DNA of 21,995 nucleotides from positions 14,276-36,270 of the forward strand of contig JAKCWW010005488.1 in NCBI GenBank assembly GCA_026260175.1, in the 5' to 3' direction. Position numbers and translations under genes: made by a program. This document shows positions 1 to 8,790 of this stretch, piece after piece; position 1 is the stretch's first letter, and the number at the start of each line of letters is the position of its first letter. The notes under the pieces were generated by a model. That model was given only the letters and a program-made list of their open reading frames with translations, was not told where the DNA came from and ran no database searches. This DNA is from Reticulitermes lucifugus. Lineage: Eukaryota > Arthropoda > Insecta > Blattodea > Rhinotermitidae.

Positions 1-76
1 AGAGCTATACCTCTACTCCCCCTCTGGGCCTTCATGGCCTGCTGTAGGGTGAACTTTACCTTTACTTTATCTTTTA
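1..76 (+). repeat. 3' end of a tRNA-derived SINE, cut by the window edge
   Basis: This stretch matches the 3' part of the fuller SINE copies at 2988-3273 and 14688-14958. Shared landmarks are an 'agctatacctct' block, 'cctctgggccttcatgg', and a 'tagggtgaac' block. It ends in a pyrimidine-rich TTTACC/TTTACT tail, which those copies have only in short form. The tRNA-like head would lie to the left of the window. The tail type is one I remember from cockroach and termite SINEs; that is memory, not a search result. Confidence 0.75.
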
Positions 77-2345
77 CGCACACTGGTCTTTGAGCGCGGC
101 ACTGCAGCCTATCTCTTTCAGTGTTTTACGTCCGGTTCGCACAAACGCCGAAAGACGACAGTGCGTAAGCTCACCCCACTACAAACATTTTTCTAGTGAT
201 TTTAATAAAGATCAAGAACGACTACTGTGTGTTTCATTTGTGCGCGAACGGGTACAATATATTTAATTATTAATATTGTTTGGTGTCTGTATAATTAATA
301 AATCTTTCTTTTTCTTTGTATTTACCAGTGGTGGTGTTTCAATCTGTGCTGCATTTTTATCACTTTCATTTATCTTTTTATTTATTATTGTTTTTCAGAT
401 TAGCCAGACTTCCAATTAACCCCCCTACCCCTCGTTTCACTGTACGACTGTTAAGCGGGAGTCTATTTTAATCCTCAATTGCTACTTTAGACCGACTTGG
501 GTCCAAACATTTAATTGAGCACTTCGTTCTACAACACCCGTACTTTACTTTTGCTTCGAAATAGAAGGTTCTTCAGCATCCAGTAAGACCGGTTTTATAA
601 TGTAAGTTCTTGCATAATGACGAGATAGTGCTTTCTGAGGTCTTCCGACTTGTTCAGTTCTTGGAATCCCCTCCTAGATGGCCTTGTGACTCCTAGAAAT
701 ATCTCTTGTTTCTCTTCTATAAATATTCGGACATGCGTCAGACGGTTTGTGGCCATGAGGGGAATCCCTTTCGAATAATGTTGCTTTCAGTATGTTCGTG
801 TAGGTAGCTCATGTTTACATATCTTCGTTCATTCCCTCTCTTATGTTGTTATAACAATAAGGATAATAAGAAAATGTGAATCATGTAAAGTTAAATTGTC
901 TCTGTGGGCCAGGAAGACGTATGGTGGAGTAAACTAATCCAAGCGTTCTTACCTCAGTACTTATTTGGATGCGAGTTCTCAGTTTCATGCTGCGGTCGCT
1001 TAACCCCCCGGGAGAAAGAGCCTCATGTAAGTACTGGATAGCTGGCTGGATGATGACATGTTGGCAAAAAAGAAAAATGTATGTACACCAGTAATAGGAA
1101 AAGGTTTATCGCTGACTACGAATGTTAAGTCTCTCTCATGCCGTTTCCACGGAAACATGTACTTTGTAGGCATTTACACAGATGGCAGCTCTATGTTCGT
1201 TATTGTGCCATCTGAAGGATAAAAAGTAACTTCGCTGTTTTAACCGAGAAAGAAGAGAAAGAAAGTTACGGAAGGATGAAGGAAAGTAAGAAAGGGGTGA
1301 ATGATGAAGAAAAGAAAAATGATTTCTTATTTGGGTTTCAGTGGGTCCATTTCGCTACTAATTGTTATATTTGCCTTCAACACTAGGAAATTGTCTCATT
1401 AATAGACACGCAGACAGTACAAACGTACCTTACCCTTGAACAGACTGTACTCCAAATGTTTCTTTGATTCAGACTGTATCTCTAATCCACGGTCACAGCT
1501 CTATTTGCTGCACTGGCGCGCGCTCGAAACGAGGAGGCGAAATGCGGGCTCGGCATTTAATAACGGGTGGGCGCCGATCAATTCATTCACGAAGGCTGTA
1601 TCAATTTGGCATGTTGCTCCGTTCTCCAATTTCTTGTCTAACTGCTGCATTGTTACGTCTCTGCGTAATCGTGCCTTTGCTTACACGGAACTGTCACGAT
1701 TCATTTGACTCGTTTGCAGGTAAGCAGAGGCCACGTAAAAGTCCAGTGGATTGACACACTTCATATCTCCTTCGAATTGTTGCAGTTTTTCCTCTAGTCA
1801 ATTAGCCGTTATTCTCACAAGAATGTTAGTAGTAACAATTTTCGCTAGCGAAAAGCTCTTTGGATTATATACAATAATAGTACCAACAAATGCACACAAG
1901 TGTATTTGAATTAATTTACATACACAACGTTTTGTTAAACAAAATGGCGGTATAGGTTCTGTGCAATTCTTTCTATGTATGTTGTTAGGAATATACAGCT
2001 TTTACCTGTGGGGCACTTACAAGCTTTATATGATCTATAATCCATAGTTCACGGATTATGGATGATATAAAGCATTTTGAATGGTTTGATACAGGCCAGA
2101 AGGGATGAAGATGAATGCAACAGTAAGCACAGTTGCATTTATCTATGCGACTTTTCCCTGCTCTCAGTATAACGCAGACGAGTGCGTAGAACTTTACCTT
2201 CACGTTCATTATACGTGTCATGTTATGGTGTTTATACGGTATTCATCGGGAGTGGCATTCGACCAGGTTGGTGGAGTATAACCTCCAGTGTGACTTGCCA
2301 GCTTAATAAATGACAATGAGTTTTAAGTGATATAAATATACGGTA
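77..2345. other. Non-coding stretch with no recognisable gene
   Basis: I see no exon with splice signals and a recognisable protein here. The open frames are short (under 100 codons), overlap each other on both strands and resemble nothing I know. A purine-rich, GAAA/GGAA-biased low-complexity tract lies at about 1243-1320. The rest is AT-rich with scattered CpGs, unlike the CpG-poor right third of the window. Confidence 0.5.
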
Positions 2346-2480
2346 TGATTCGGGGTAGCTCAGTAAAGCGATCGGCCGCGGACTGGTAGACCGGCTGCGA
2401 TTACCGGTAGAAGCAATTGTCTTCTATGCTAACACGTCTGTGAAAAAATCAGAAGGGGCTCCTTCGCCGGGGGTGGAGAG
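2346..2480 (+). repeat. Degenerate tRNA-headed SINE fragment
   Basis: The segment opens with a good RNA polymerase III A-box-like string, 'tagctcagtaaagcg' at 2356-2370. A degenerate B-box-like string, 'gcgattaccgg', follows at the right distance (around 2396-2406). The body after it ('gtcttctatgctaacacg', then a 'ggggctccttcgccggggg' block) differs from the SINE at 2988-3273, so this looks like a different SINE family. It does not fold as an intact tRNA because the B box has lost the TTCGA core. Confidence 0.5.
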
Positions 2481-2987
2481 ATGCATAGCAGAATGTCCTA
2501 TTTAATTCTACAAGTGCTAACTGTAAAGAAGTCGAATTTTGAGATTTTCACCCTGTAAACTGTTAAATCCTGCTCAATATTTTTCTGCTCTTGAAGTGCC
2601 AGTTCAAGGAATAAACAGTGTAATGACTTCAAGGGAATCGGAGCTGTCTGGTCCATCACATTAGCCATCGCTTAAGGCAGATTATATAAACAGGGTCACG
2701 TACGTAACATATCTATACTCATTGTTTCAGTTTCTTATCTATTATTAACCTCTGCTATTACCAAGAAGTAGCATGTACTAAGAAAAAGAAGTATGGATGT
2801 GTTTAAAAAAAACCTAATCTTTCTCTTATGAGAGAAGAGCATTACGCAGTTAAACAGGAATATAAAATTTGTTCTTGAAAATTTATGTTAATATCCTACT
2901 ACAAACACAAGTAATTGTACTGTCGTCCTTGACTTTAGTACCTGAAGTAACTGCAGAATTTATTACGAAACTGTAGGAGAAAACAGT
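2481..2987. other. Non-coding, AT-rich, nothing recognised
   Basis: No exon, RNA gene or repeat could be supported here. The last 12 bases (2976-2987) are the left target-site duplication of the adjacent SINE. Confidence 0.4.
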
Positions 2988-3273
2988 AGGCGGCCGGGAT
3001 AGCTCAGTCGGTACAGCGACTCGCTACGGGATGGACGGTCCGGGAATCGAATCCTGGTGTGGGGCGAGATTTTCCGCACCCGTCTAGACTGGCCCTCGGG
3101 CCCGCCCAGCCTCCTGTAAAATGATTACTGGGTCTCTTTCCCGGGAGTAAAGCGGCCGGGGCGTGGCGTTGACCACGTACCGACATCTAGCGCCGAGGTT
3201 AGAGAAAGCATAGAGCTATACCTCTAATATCCCTCTGGGCCTTCATGGTCTGTTCTAGGGTAAAATTTACCTC
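2988..3273 (+). repeat. Near-full-length tRNA-derived SINE with target-site duplications
   Basis: The head carries an A box ('tagctcagtcgg', 3000-3011) and a near-consensus B box ('ggaatcgaatcc', about 3043-3054), so it is tRNA-derived. The body has the 'ggcccgcccagcctcctgta' block, an 'agtaaagcggccggggcgtgg' block and the 3' 'ccctctgggccttcatgg' block, shared with copies at 14688-14958, 8526-8595 and 1-76. Imperfect direct repeats flank it: 'ggagaaaacagt' (2976-2987) and 'ggagaatacggt' (3274-3285), 10 of 12 identical. They are consistent with LINE-driven retroposition. Open frames inside it, including the 60-codon one on the - strand, are not genes. Confidence 0.85.
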
Positions 3274-3285
3274 GGAGAATACGGT

Positions 3286-4777
3286 TCTGAGGATTAATAA
3301 TTGTGGAATATTAGGGCCTGTACCTAATACAGACACGTTCTTTTTTATTTTTCATATTTCATTATATTAATGAGTAGGCATAATTACTGCTTATACAAAT
3401 CTGTTTTTTTATTAATCATACTGCGAATATCAAAATGTATACAGATGAGCAACTATTAGCCTGGCAAGAGGGCCGTTTGTCTGTGGAGGTATCCATCCGT
3501 GTATTTAAATAATTAGATAAGGTGTCGAAAAATTGTTCAAATGAAAATTATAAATTGTTAATATTATACTAAATTTAACCCGGACTGTGCTGTCAATTTT
3601 GTCGTTTTCTTGGAACGCGAAGCAGTGTAATTTTGTGCAGCGTTACCAACACTTTGCAAGAACTCCTCAATATCACATTTTTCATGAAAAGAACATACTG
3701 TGAGCCGTTTTTGAAAACCCGATTGCATTTCGTTTTGGATTTAAACTTGATGGGTATATATTAGACTTATATGAACCGAAGTTAAATTCACACAACAATG
3801 TGTAGCATAGATCCAATTACCAGACGGCCTCCACCGCTTGAGTTCACCTACTCGTGCATATTAAGCACATGAGAATTTGAATATTTTATAAGTAGACCTA
3901 TCAGTAACATCAGCATTTATAGTCTTTGGCCGATGCAATTTTTAGCAATAAAGAACTTATAGCGAATATTTAGGCCTATATATAAACATATATACACACA
4001 AGTATGTGGCAATAATTGAAGGCAGCTGATAATGGATTATTTATTGTCGTTCTCTTGCCTTTTTCCGTGAAGATATGTAGTTCTCTCTTGCCAGTATTGG
4101 CACAGATGGCAGTTGTAACAGAGAAGGCAGTGAAAGAAATATGGGTATGAATGGAGTAAAGGAAAAAGTGTTGAAACATTTACACATATTTCTGTATATA
4201 GAAATCACCACTATTTAGCGTCGTACAGAACACTTAAATACACGACCAAGCTAAAATACGAGTTTTTGGAAGTTAAAAGTGGTGATGTCTATACTTACTG
4301 TTATGAATATGATGTAAGGGTTAAGGGACGTTGTTAGGATACATTGTTTGACTTTGTGAGTTGGTGGTACTGGAGTCTAGAAAATGCCATGATGTCACTG
4401 AGTAAGCTTGTATGAATATGTGAATTACATTGTTTTTTCCCCTTGTTCAGTTTTATTAAAGTGCAAATTATTAAAGGAATACAGTCCACCAGATACCACG
4501 ATATTATCAGTGTAAGTATAAGTACAGAAGAGACGTGATGTTGGCAACATCGATTTGGCGTCGTAAAGAGGCTGACTGTGACGAGGAAGTCCAAAGGATT
4601 TCGGAGTGCCTTATTTTGTGGCACTAAATCAAAATTATCCTAAAGGAACTCAGGAAAACATGACGAACTCTACAGCTGCCAGCAACGAACTGGATACCTC
4701 TGAAATACCAAATCAGTAGTCATTCTGGCTTGTATTTTTGAGGTGCTCCGGTCGAATATTGGTGAAGACCCCGACCG
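3286..4777. other. Non-coding stretch, AT-rich
   Basis: No gene can be supported. Open frames of up to 96 codons occur on the - strand (for example 4334-4624), but they have no recognisable domains, no flanking splice structure and no compositional shift. A TA-rich run with 'tatatataaacatatatac' lies near 3977-4000. Confidence 0.45.
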
Positions 4778-4868
4778 TATGGCTTAGGTTTTCGTAGTTC
4801 CCAGATTTCATCCAGGCAATTGTGTGGATGGTACTCAAAATTAGGCCACGACCGCTTCCTTCCAGATA
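4778..4868 (+). repeat. Fragment of a widespread insect SINE (central domain)
   Basis: The string running from 'taggttttcgtagttccca' through 'tccaggcaattgtgtgg' to 'aggccacgaccgcttccttcc' resembles the central domain of an interspersed element seen in many insects, which I remember by its 'ggccacggccgcttccttcc' hallmark. Neither the tRNA head nor the 3' end is recognisable nearby, so this is a decayed fragment. The family assignment is from memory. Confidence 0.6.
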
Positions 4869-5816
4869 GTTCATAATTAATTATTCATGGACAATCATTT
4901 AACGCTAAGATATAGGCGGAAATACTTAAGGTTCTAATTGAATAAACCACAATAACTTGGAACTAGTGAAGAAATTTTGGGAAAGATAAATATTTATTTG
5001 CGGTTTGTTGAATACCTTGTCGATAGTTCATGGTATATAGCATCGAGGAAGACAGAGCAAATTGAAACAGTCTTATTTCTTGATATATGACAATTTTGTC
5101 CTATCGTTTGTACAAAATAAAAGTGGCATTTTGAACTAACAGGCAAAACTGCGCGGCCTACGCACCGTCATTAATTGTACGACTGGTGGCTCTTGCAGCC
5201 CACATGGTCTGCACGAGCGTGGAATGCCGCAGGGTCGACGGACACGAAGTAACTTATAAGGCAGTGCAGATGCTAAGTTCTTAAAATCGGTATCAATATT
5301 TCCTACCAAGTCAGCTCAAGGTCGCAGGTTAATGCTGTGTAATCATTTTGATTCGAATATGTGATGGTTTCAAAGGCCAAATTTATTTTCCGACTCTCCT
5401 TACCCTAAGGAACGCTCTTCGTATCCATTGGATTAAAGGTTGGGCTTGTCGAGGAGGCATTGTATATAGCACGCGGAATCGAACCTAGTCCTTCCACATC
5501 ATAAACTTTCTTCATTTTCTGATCTAAACCATCCGAAACTTTTGGCTTGAAGGAAACATGCTGCTAGCTTTCATGCCTCAATGGACATTGCACCGGAACT
5601 TACCTTCCGGTCGACCTGTGCTGGAATTCAAGGCTGCTCCGCTATTTGGCTCCGGCTTGTCCTCTGTTCGAACACAGAGCCTTGGGATGCAGAGCGATTT
5701 GGTGTCAATCTCAGGGTAGTTTTTGGTATGGGTGCAGTGGATGCTGCAAGACACTGCAAGGCTTCGGTAAGAGCAGCTGAGGCACTTCCGCAATTACTAG
5801 GTATAAAATTGATGGT
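4869..5816. other. Non-coding stretch with isolated B-box-like sites
   Basis: No gene can be supported. On the - strand a perfect B-box-like string, 'ggttcgattcc', lies at about 5477-5487. I could not find a convincing A box at the right distance, so it is probably a SINE remnant. A second 'gttcgaac'-centred string lies near 5668. Open frames of 71-85 codons at 5578-5838 overlap on opposite strands and resemble no family I know. Confidence 0.4.
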
Positions 5817-6362
5817 CTACAATGTGGCTCCTGCATGATAACAGGCTAGAATCGCGCTTATAGGTGCGTGTCGTTGGGTCTGACATGTCACTATAAAATC
5901 ATGAATAATCTGAAAAACTGGTAACTCCGTTACGTATTTTACGGAATGATTATCCACCCCCAAAAAAAGCAGAAGCCATAAAGTCCCACCCGACAAACAA
6001 AAAGCGATCAGCTCCGCACATGCGCTCGCAATCCCTCTATAAAAACTAAAGCTCCTCGCCTTACAAGATTTTTGAAGAGGCCTTTCCTCTTTTGGGATGT
6101 TACGCGGCATATGTTGGTAGTTGTTTACCGACGTTTCGGGACAGCCTATCCGTCCTATCTTCGAGGATAAAGTAGTCCAAAAAGAAATCTTGTAGGATTC
6201 TAGCAGGTTCCATGACCAGTAATTCGCTAGTTTCATGGCAGACTTCACGCCATCAGCATAACTTGTGGCATCACCATATAACCAAGGCTTCTCAATTGGC
6301 GAACTAATGAGGAATAATTCTGTAGGATCCATGATGTCACGAGGATGTTTGACTTTGGACAT
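5817..6362 (-). CDS. 181-codon open frame, probably not a gene (repeat inside)
   Basis: This is the longest open frame in the window. I do not recognise the protein. Its middle (about residues 56-100) is translated from the repeat at 6061-6196, and the same repeat yields a similar 'RNIPKE' string in another frame near 7050. A hydrophobic stretch around residues 112-132 could be a membrane segment, but it also follows from T/A-rich composition. No splice sites, promoter or neighbouring exon support it. It may be a chance frame through repeat DNA or the remnant of a mobile-element protein. Confidence 0.15.
   Translation of the reverse strand: MSKVKHPRDIMDPTELFLISSPIEKPWLYGDATSYADGVKSAMKLANYWSWNLLESYKISFWTTLSSKIGRIGCPETSVNNYQHMPRNIPKEERPLQKSCKARSFSFYRGIASACAELIAFCLSGGTLWLLLFLGVDNHSVKYVTELPVFQIIHDFIVTCQTQRHAPISAILACYHAGATL
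6061..6196 (-). repeat. Foldback-family repeat, single-arm copy
   Basis: Read on the - strand this resembles the arms of the palindrome at 20422-20711 and the element at 6901-7069. Shared landmarks are 'ctgggatt/cccaaaag'-type ends next to 'acgcggc', then 'accgacgtttcggga' and 'tcctatcttcgagg' on the + strand. Its outer ends form a short imperfect inverted repeat: 'ttacaagatttttga' at 6061-6075, and the complement of 'aaagaaatcttgtag' at 6181-6195. On the - strand it also has a GAAAC box preceded by a short complementary stem, discussed as a hammerhead-like layout in the findings. Confidence 0.6.
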
Positions 6363-6900
6363 GACTCCATGGCACTGCTACAGTTCAGTACACAAGTAGC
6401 GAAACATGGTGATGATGAAGGGACTTAGAAACCCTCTACAGAAGAAAACACTGTCATCCAAGTGAACCCATCTGGTGGCGCTCGGGGCTAAAAATTTAAT
6501 GTCATAACTTTTCACAGAAACGATCCGTTATAACATATTTGTTGTACGGTACATTTACTAGATTACAGTGTTGTTCTAATATGACATTTACAGTCTTCTG
6601 AGTGTCGTGTAAGACGAAGGGAGCACAATCCTCTGAAATGTTAATATGTATCAAATTACACGGCATTACATACCGTAGACAGTCACCATTTTGAGAACCT
6701 CAAATTTCTGTAGTTTACGTCTTCAGGAGTCATTTATTAACATCTGCGATACTTGATCTGTAGTATATTAAGGCCTTCAGACACTAAGATTAGCCTGATT
6801 TACAATTATATTTAAAGACATATTTCCTACGGCACAGTAAACACAATCCGTCTCGGTTACAAAAGCCAACCAGTTAATGTTGTGTAGGGAAATAGTCACT
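6197..6900. other. Non-coding, nothing recognised
   Basis: There are no supportable exons, RNA genes or repeats apart from the overlapping unlikely open frame on the - strand up to 6362. Composition is AT-rich. Confidence 0.4.
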
Positions 6901-7069
6901 GAGATCTGCGCTCTTCTGGGTTATTATGCAGCGTTTAATGATAGTTCTGTACTGATGTTTCGGAACAACCTATCGGCCCTATCTTCAAGGGTCAAGAAGC
7001 CCAAGAAGAAAGCATTCTTCTTGGACTACCACTCAACGCTGCGTAATATCCCAAAAGAGCGCAGATCTC
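6901..7069. mobile_element. 169-bp foldback/MITE-like element with 35-bp inverted ends
   Basis: The ends are inverted repeats: 6901-6935 and the complement of 7035-7069 agree at 32 of 35 positions. They start 'gagatctgcgctctt' and run through 'gcagcgtt'. A perfect internal hairpin sits near the centre: 'ccaagaagaa' (7001-7010), a four-base loop 'agca', and 'ttcttcttgg' (7015-7024). The left arm has the internal motif shared with 6061-6196 and 20422-20711; the right arm has lost it. It encodes no transposase, so it is non-autonomous. The 79-codon frame across it is not a gene. Confidence 0.75.
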
Positions 7070-7876
7070 ATGTACATCGTGGCGGAAGCCTGAAATCACG
7101 ATATAATCGTTGTTAGATATACATGCAAAATACATAACTACACTGTGTGGGTAGAAAGTACAATGTGTGAATGTTAACCCTGAGAGTACATAAAGTAAAT
7201 ACTGGGCTTTAAAGGGTTAACACTCCTACTCCTGATACTTCGGTAGTTGGTAGTCTTCGCCGCCATCCACTTTAAATAGAAGTGTTTTGCGAAGGAGCAA
7301 TTCGCCTGAATGTGCTGCGTAACTCGTTTAGTGTGTGATTTGTGTTGCGTAATTAAATTGGGCTGTGGCTGATCTTCCGCAATACCTACTCAACCCGGTC
7401 CATGACGATTACCACTGTCGTACAGGAACCAAACTACCAGGTATCTGGCATCCAGCAGGCCAACTTGAATAAACCAGTTTGAGATATTCAGGTTGTTATA
7501 TTCATACCTGTATTAGCTGTAATATATTTAAGAGTACAACAGAATTAAGCTAAAAATATCTTAGTTCAGGTGTGCCAAATTTAATGACAAACACAGTTTT
7601 ATACACATTAGCCTATGGGTGTATAAATGAAATCACTGAAGTAATATTCTCGGGTTAACATGATGTAGGCCTAGATAAAATTATCGATAATGCTTTTACA
7701 GTGCTTATTCCGTTCATTTGTTGGTGTTACATGTTTCTTATTGATGATGCTGTTGACATTACTGCAGTTATAAACTTCACTCGTGTTTTGGGGACAGTCA
7801 CACGTCATCCTTGATGCTGAAACTATGTGAAAAGAATCTTGTTATAGAACATCCCCGTTGGTGTATTAAATAAAAA
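7070..7876. other. Non-coding, nothing recognised
   Basis: No gene, RNA or repeat boundary could be supported in this AT-rich stretch. Confidence 0.4.
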
Positions 7877-7934
7877 AAGTTTGTTTATTGAACTCTTCGT
7901 TCACACACAATAAGCTGTTTTGTACACTATATCT

Positions 7935-7977
7935 TGGCGACTAGTTTTGGCTGCGAAAATGAGCCATCATCAGGCCA
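7935..7977 (-). ncRNA. Degenerate type I hammerhead-like motif, left arm
   Basis: On the - strand the order is TGGC, CTGATGA, an extra T, GGCT, a loop, AGCC, AAAA, CTAGTC, GCCA. TGGC and GCCA can pair as stem I, and GGCT with AGCC as stem II. The GTC triplet sits where cleavage would occur. Two things argue against activity: the expected GAAA box reads AAAA, and there is one unpaired T after CTGATGA. I read this as a relic or relative of a hammerhead ribozyme, not a proven one. Confidence 0.4.
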
Positions 7978-8102
7978 CTTTTCTTAGGCCTCTTGGAAAA
8001 ACCTTAATTGTTTCACATACATTTTTGGTGTATCTGTCAGTGTAAAGGGGGAGATCTCAATCCTACAATACACAGAGCTGTCCATTTCATAATTCTTGTT
8101 AG

Positions 8103-8145
8103 TGGCCTGACGATGGCTCATTTCCGAAGCCGAAAGTAGTCGCCA
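8103..8145 (+). ncRNA. Degenerate type I hammerhead-like motif, right arm
   Basis: The order is TGGC (8103-8106), CTGACGA (8107-8113), an extra T, GGCT (8115-8118), a loop of nine, AGCC (8128-8131), GAAA (8132-8135), GTAGTC (8136-8141) and GCCA (8142-8145). CTGANGA and GAAA both match the hammerhead core, and stems I and II can form with four pairs each. Stem III is weak because the base after GAAA is G, where the left-arm copy has C. The single T between the CTGANGA box and stem II is not canonical. Confidence 0.45.
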
Positions 8146-8525
8146 AGATAAAGTGTGTAATATAGCTTGTTGTGTGTGACTGAAGAGATAAATAAACATA
8201 CGTTTATGTGAAAAGAGTTGTTGGTGTTCTGCAGATTATTACATCGGAGTCACGACCACAGGCCTACTACGATATAACACCTGAGACACGGCCACTGAGT
8301 TACTACGACAGGGACCTCTATAGGCCGATCAGGAACGGTAAGAAAATTGCTTTGACATATGTATTATTGTTAACATCGGAAGACATTTCTTCATAAGAAC
8401 CAGGTTTTCTGTAGGGCATTCTGTACCAAAGAAAAAATTGTACCTGTCCGCACCATGAACGCATATAGAGGGAGTAGTGATACAGCTCCACTCATTCTTA
8501 ACTTCCACACTACATGGAGGTGTTT

Positions 8526-8595
8526 TGCTAACTTCACGCCCCTGCCGCTTTACCCTCTGGGCAAGAACCCCTTTTCCCAATCAACAGGAGGCTGG
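8526..8595 (-). repeat. SINE body fragment
   Basis: Read on the - strand, 'ccagcctcctgttgatt', then 'gggtaaagcggcaggggcgtg', aligns with the central body of the SINE at 2988-3273 ('cagcctcctgtaaaatgatt', then 'gagtaaagcggccggggcgtgg'). Head and tail are absent. The 71-, 61- and 83-codon open frames over this segment are therefore not genes. Confidence 0.65.
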
Positions 8596-8699
8596 AAACA
8601 ACATTATACGATTAAACCACTACTGTTTCTATGCGGCCCTAAGATTTGTTTATGTCTACTGAATGACTGAGTCACTGGGGGAACTAACACTATCTAATA

Positions 8700-8790
8700 T
8701 GTGAATTTCGATCCCCAGCAGGGTCTTGGACTTTTCTCCACCACGTTCAAGCTAGCTTTGTAGCCCATTAAGCCACTTATCCAAAAGGTA
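8700..8790 (-). repeat. Possible tRNA-like SINE head
   Basis: On the - strand an A-box-like string, 'taagtggcttaatgggcta', is followed about 65 bases later by 'ctggggatcgaaattc', which could be a decayed B box. The spacing suits a tRNA-derived head. Both boxes are imperfect and there is no recognisable body, so this is tentative. Confidence 0.3.

Larger units (their letters stand above)
7877..8205. mobile_element. Inverted-repeat element with hammerhead-like motifs in both arms
   Basis: Two arms of about 100 bp, left 7877-7979 and right 8101-8205, are reverse complements at most positions. A unique centre of about 120 bp (7980-8100) separates them. Each arm has, reading outward from the centre, 'agtggcctga', a GA box, 'tggctca', a G/AAAA box, 'tagtcgccaagata' and further 'tgtgtgtgac/g'-type sequence. 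Open frames over it (71 and 62 codons) are by-products. The layout resembles the inverted terminal structures of Penelope-like retroelements, but no reverse transcriptase is present, so the class is an inference. Confidence 0.7.

Noticed and set aside
1243-1320. Purine-rich tract as a regulatory element
   Set aside because: It is low-complexity GAAA/GGAA sequence with no gene nearby to regulate; nothing beyond simple-sequence composition is shown.
3004-3186. 60-codon open frame on the - strand, GC-rich
   Set aside because: It lies entirely inside the SINE at 2988-3273 and is explained by the SINE's GC content.
6877-7116. 79-codon open frame on the + strand
   Set aside because: It covers the foldback element at 6901-7069; the 'RNIPKE' string recurs only because the repeat recurs.
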